Origin: WLMZ01 sp037140375
GTDB lineage: Bacteria > Actinomycetota > Acidimicrobiia > Acidimicrobiales > Ilumatobacteraceae
Length of the DNA: 64,000 bases
Direction of reading: 5' to 3'
Assembly (NCBI GenBank): GCA_037140375.1
Contig: JBAXER010000005.1
Location: 1 to 64,000 of the forward strand
Made by a program: the position numbers and the translations under genes
Part shown: positions 61,323-64,000 of the stretch, one piece after another
How the letters are laid out: every line of letters begins with the position of its first letter
How positions within the stretch are numbered: position 1 is the stretch's first letter
The notes under the pieces: generated by a model
What the model was told of the DNA's origin: nothing
Seen by the model: the letters and a program-made list of their open reading frames with translations, nothing else
Databases searched by the model: none

Positions 61323-62546
61323 TCAGCCTGGCAAGCGCACAGGAATGCTGCGCGGGCCACGTACTTGGCCGGCAGCCCACGTGACTGCGCTCGGGTCAGC
61401 GAGTTCGAAATTGGGGAAACGCTTCACCCACTCTTCGACGGCGACTCGTAGCTCCATGCGGGCGAGGTTCGAGCCGAGGCATCGGTGAATGCCCAAGCCG
61501 AATGCGGCGTGGCGGTTCTCTTCGCGATCGATGATGACTTCGTCGGCGCGGTCGAAGAACTCGGGATCTCGGTTTGCTGCCGGGAAAGGAAGCAGCACCC
61601 AGTCGCCTTCTTTCATCGGGCAGCCGGCGATCTCAACGTCTTGAGCAACCATGCGTGCCATCGTGACGGGTGCGTAGGCGCGAAGCATTTCTTCAATTGC
61701 GAATGGCATCAAGTCGGGCTCGGTGGCAAGGCGCTTGAGATCGTCGGGGTTGTGGGCGAGGTGCCACAGTGCCGAGCCAATGGCCGACCACGTGGTGTCG
61801 ATGCCGGCAACGAGGATGAGCAGCATGGTGCCGCGAACGTGTTCGTGCATCAGTTTGTTGCCATCGAGTTCGGCCTCGAGCAAGAACGTGGTGAGATCGT
61901 CGCGTGGGTTGGCTACGTGATCGGCGATCTGATTGTCGAAGTACGCATCGAGCGCTTGTCCTTCGACGAGACGTTCGTCGTCATCCTCGGTCACGGTGAT
62001 GCCTTCTTCAAGGATGAGGTGGATCACGTGACGGAAGTAATCGGCGTCTTCGGTTGGGAAGCCGAGCATCTTGGCAATAACGCGCAACGGAATGTGCTGG
62101 GCGTACTCGACAGCGGCATCGACGATGTCTTTGCCTTCGAGTGCATCGAGCAGGTCGTTGCAGAGTTGGCGAGTAAATGGCTCGAGCGCGTCGACCTTGC
62201 GGGGAGCGAACGCTGGCAAGAGCAAACGTCGCGCCATTGCATGGAACGGCGGATCAGATGTGATGGGGGGAGCAACTCCGATAGGCGCCGGGAGGTCCAT
62301 GGGCCCTGGGCGTACCTCGCTGACGATTACAGCGCGCGAGGTGAAGTTCTCGGTGTCATAGGCAATCGCCGACACGTGCTCGTGTGTTACTGGCAGCCAG
62401 GTGCCGCCGTAGCGGTCGCTATGGGCGATGGGGCAGGTGGCGCGCAGTTCGTCCCAGATGGGGAACGGGTTGTTGACCCACGTTGGGTCGGTGTGATCGA
62501 AGTCGGTGGCGAAATCGGTGACGGGAGGGTGACGGTTATCGGCCAT
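61323..62546 (-). CDS. Cytochrome P450 monooxygenase
   Basis: 407 aa, a soluble class I bacterial P450. I-helix AGIDTT (247-252), E286-x-x-R289 in IEEMLRAY and the haem-binding loop AFGLGIHRCLGSN with Cys356. It hydroxylates an unknown organic substrate with electrons from the ferredoxin encoded four bases upstream. Part of a minus-strand operon with the ferredoxin and probably the small protein and saccharopine-dehydrogenase-like protein. Confidence 0.96.
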   Translation of the reverse strand: MADNRHPPVTDFATDFDHTDPTWVNNPFPIWDELRATCPIAHSDRYGGTWLPVTHEHVSAIAYDTENFTSRAVIVSEVRPGPMDLPAPIGVAPPITSDPPFHAMARRLLLPAFAPRKVDALEPFTRQLCNDLLDALEGKDIVDAAVEYAQHIPLRVIAKMLGFPTEDADYFRHVIHLILEEGITVTEDDDERLVEGQALDAYFDNQIADHVANPRDDLTTFLLEAELDGNKLMHEHVRGTMLLILVAGIDTTWSAIGSALWHLAHNPDDLKRLATEPDLMPFAIEEMLRAYAPVTMARMVAQDVEIAGCPMKEGDWVLLPFPAANRDPEFFDRADEVIIDREENRHAAFGLGIHRCLGSNLARMELRVAVEEWVKRFPNFELADPSAVTWAAGQVRGPRSIPVRLPG

Positions 62547-62550
62547 GGGG

Positions 62551-62745
62551 TTACTCGCTGATGGTGATTGCGTATTCGGGGCAGTTGGCCACGGCGAGGC
62601 GGGCCTTGTGCTCGAGGCCTTCAGGCACGTTGCCGTCGTTGAGTTCTACGGCGTTGCCGAGATCATCGACATCGAACAACTCGGGGGCCAGTGAATAACA
62701 ACGGTTGTGGCCTTGGCATTTTTCTGCATCGACATGTACGCGCAT
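62551..62745 (-). CDS. [3Fe-4S] ferredoxin, P450 redox partner
   Basis: 64 aa. Cluster motif Cys10-x-x-His13-x-x-Cys16 and Cys55-Pro (KCQGHNRC, ANCPEYA). His in place of the second Cys is typical of P450-associated [3Fe-4S] ferredoxins in actinobacteria. It is adjacent to the P450 gene and presumably co-translated. Confidence 0.94.
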   Translation of the reverse strand: MRVHVDAEKCQGHNRCYSLAPELFDVDDLGNAVELNDGNVPEGLEHKARLAVANCPEYAITISE

Positions 62746-62784
62746 GGGTTCTCCCTCTTTCTCGGTCGAGGTTAGCCCACAGTC

Positions 62785-63018
62785 TCAGCGATCTTCCACG
62801 GAGCGCAGCTCATTTAATTCGCTTGCCAGCTCGTCGAGCGAACGTTGCTCGCCAAGCAGCAGCGCAGCCGTACGAGTGTCTGTAAAGGCGGCTGCAGCGA
62901 CCAATTCGGGCCATTGCGCGGCGGGGCGATCGAGCACCTTGCGCAGTGCTGCGCTGAGCGCGCCGATGGGGTCGGAGTCGAACTGCGCGAGCAGGGCCTC
63001 GACATCACGTTTGCTCAG
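62785..63018 (-). CDS. Small helical protein, possible CTG start
   Basis: 77 aa if started at CTG 63018, reading LSKRDVEALLAQFDSDPIGA and ending DELASELNELRSVEDR. The composition is that of a real helical, acidic protein, and the frame has no ATG, GTG or TTG start near its 5' end. CTG overlaps the upstream stop as CTGA, mirroring the ATGA overlaps elsewhere here, and GAGGAG lies about 15 bases before it; an ATC eight bases after GAGGAG is the other option. Alternatively it is a frameshifted extension of the saccharopine-dehydrogenase-like gene. Confidence 0.5.
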   Translation of the reverse strand: MSKRDVEALLAQFDSDPIGALSAALRKVLDRPAAQWPELVAAAAFTDTRTAALLLGEQRSLDELASELNELRSVEDR

Positions 63019-64000
63019 GACGGCGATGGCCGCCGCTCCTCAAGGTTCCAACTCACACCATGCACCGGAAGCAAATCGAGGAATGGGTCTGCGGAGAATC
63101 CCTCGGGGCCCATCACGCCAGCGCCAACCCATTCGCCTTCGGCGATGAGCTCGCATGCGACCACGGGGTGCACGGCGGTTTGCCACACGACGGCTTGGTG
63201 TCCAGAGGTGCGCATGGTCCATTCGTTGTCGACGATTTGGTAGAGATACGACTCGCGTGGCGCTCCGTCGAGTCCGAGGCCCTTGACCAGGGTGCCCGCG
63301 CATGTGCGACCACGCATGCGGTCGCCAAGTTCGGCAGGGTTTGGCAGCACGGCAGCCACGAGGTCGCGTGGCGAAACATCGACGCCGCGAACCTTGACCG
63401 GCTTGGTGCTGTCGAGGCCAAGGCGATGCAAGGTGCGCAACACCTCAATGAAGTCTTCGCCGAGGCCGTACTTAAACGTGACGCGATCGAGTTCGAGCCA
63501 GCGTGGCATCAGCACGACTTCTTCGTGCTCAACGTTGACGCAACACAACGTGCCGATGTCTTCGGGAAACACAAACATCTCGGGCTCGCTGAACGGCGCC
63601 GTCGTGAACAGGCCGCGGCCGCGTTCCCAGATAAGCGGCGGGTTGAGACATTCTTCGATGGTGGTCCAAATGCTGAACGTGGGAGCGAACTCGAATCCGT
63701 CGATCACCAGGTCGCTGCCATCGCGTACGCCCACTTCGGTGATCTTGCTGAACAGATGATCGCTGGCGTAACGAGCCAGCACGTCGGACAGTCCGGGTTC
63801 GACGCCCATTGCGCACAGCGACAGAAGGCCGCGCTCGACCCACTGATCTGACACGGCGAACTGAGCATCGCCAAGCACCACGCCGGTCTGCTCGTGAGGG
63901 TTTGTGGGGTGCGGCTCGGACATGTGCATTGCCATGTCGAGGTAGTGGCAGCCGGCCTCGAACGCCGCATCGAAGATGGGCGGGTTCATACGCGGGTCGC
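63015..64000 (-). CDS. Saccharopine dehydrogenase-like protein (C-terminal part; N-terminus beyond window)
   Basis: The frame is open to the window edge, with DPRMNPPIFDAAFEAGCHYL as the first residues seen, which falls inside the N-terminal Rossmann part of the family; so the NAD-binding motif lies outside. GLLSLCAMGVEPGLSDVLARY and GLGLDGAPRESYLYQIVDN follow, as in saccharopine dehydrogenase/homospermidine synthase-type proteins. An NAD(P)-dependent C-N oxidoreductase; substrate unknown. About 328 codons are present. First visible gene of the minus-strand operon leading to the P450. Confidence 0.85.
   Translation of the reverse strand, partial: DPRMNPPIFDAAFEAGCHYLDMAMHMSEPHPTNPHEQTGVVLGDAQFAVSDQWVERGLLSLCAMGVEPGLSDVLARYASDHLFSKITEVGVRDGSDLVIDGFEFAPTFSIWTTIEECLNPPLIWERGRGLFTTAPFSEPEMFVFPEDIGTLCCVNVEHEEVVLMPRWLELDRVTFKYGLGEDFIEVLRTLHRLGLDSTKPVKVRGVDVSPRDLVAAVLPNPAELGDRMRGRTCAGTLVKGLGLDGAPRESYLYQIVDNEWTMRTSGHQAVVWQTAVHPVVACELIAEGEWVGAGVMGPEGFSADPFLDLLPVHGVSWNLEERRPSPS

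Noticed and set aside
1..64000. Phage, integrative element or CRISPR system
   Set aside because: No integrase, transposase, capsid or Cas-like protein and no spaced direct repeats were seen; the two tandem repeats have no spacers.

Overview
The window is a GC-rich (roughly 60% G+C) chromosomal segment of an actinobacterium. The core genes, and a DevR/DevS-type two-component pair, ArsC domains of the actinobacterial (mycothiol-type) form, a RecBCD set and a P450-ferredoxin pair, suggest a member of the class Acidimicrobiia (Ilumatobacter-like). That placement is inference from protein style, not a measured phylogeny. No phage, insertion sequence, CRISPR array or rRNA gene was seen. All stretches are accounted for by about 53 protein genes and two tRNA genes, packed with short gaps, many ATGA-type start/stop overlaps and many apparently leaderless starts.

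Layout. 1-7.2 kb: recC-recB-recD (minus strand, recD cut by the window edge). 7.3-10.8 kb: aldehyde dehydrogenase, a trimethyllysine/gamma-butyrobetaine-type dioxygenase and a TSUP permease. 10.9-16.2 kb: a giant secreted protein (1,782 aa) with three copies of an unrecognised module, choice-of-anchor-D-like domains and five IPT/TIG domains. 16.5-22.5 kb: DUF2817 peptidase-like protein, PfkB kinase, CDF metal exporter, an unknown membrane protein, haloalkane dehalogenase, beta-carbonic anhydrase. 22.5-24.4 kb: a two-gene arsenic operon in which both genes carry an ArsC domain, one fused to an ArsR-type repressor and one to an aquaglyceroporin. 24.5-25.8 kb: an SDR, tRNA-Gly and tRNA-Pro. 25.9-29.1 kb: a three-cupredoxin multicopper oxidase beside a DevS/DevR-like kinase and regulator, with DosR-box-like palindromes in front of both.

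29.4-51.5 kb is the conserved core: tig-clpP-clpX (proteostasis), folC, ndk, mreBCD-mrdA-rodA (rod-shape wall synthesis), rne, rplU-rpmA, dgt (opposite strand), obg-proB, murJ, and a MoxR ATPase with its CoxE-like VWA partner. 51.5-64 kb returns to accessory metabolism: guaB, a histidine phosphatase-SDR-GMC oxidoreductase operon, aldo/keto reductase, metallo-beta-lactamase-fold hydrolase, SURF1, a PhyH-type dioxygenase back-to-back with an APH-like kinase, DUF4262, and a minus-strand operon of saccharopine-dehydrogenase-like protein, small helical protein, [3Fe-4S] ferredoxin and cytochrome P450.

Best leads: (1) the DevRS-like pair plus copper oxidase with paired palindromes exactly 22 bp apart; (2) the doubly fused arsenic operon, whose repressor domain has no cysteine; (3) the triplicated module in the giant secreted protein; (4) a trigger factor ending in a His/Asp metal-binding-like tail; (5) a bidirectional promoter made of overlapping -10 elements at about 59.74 kb; (6) widespread TAnnnT boxes 6-9 nt upstream of start codons, indicating leaderless transcripts.
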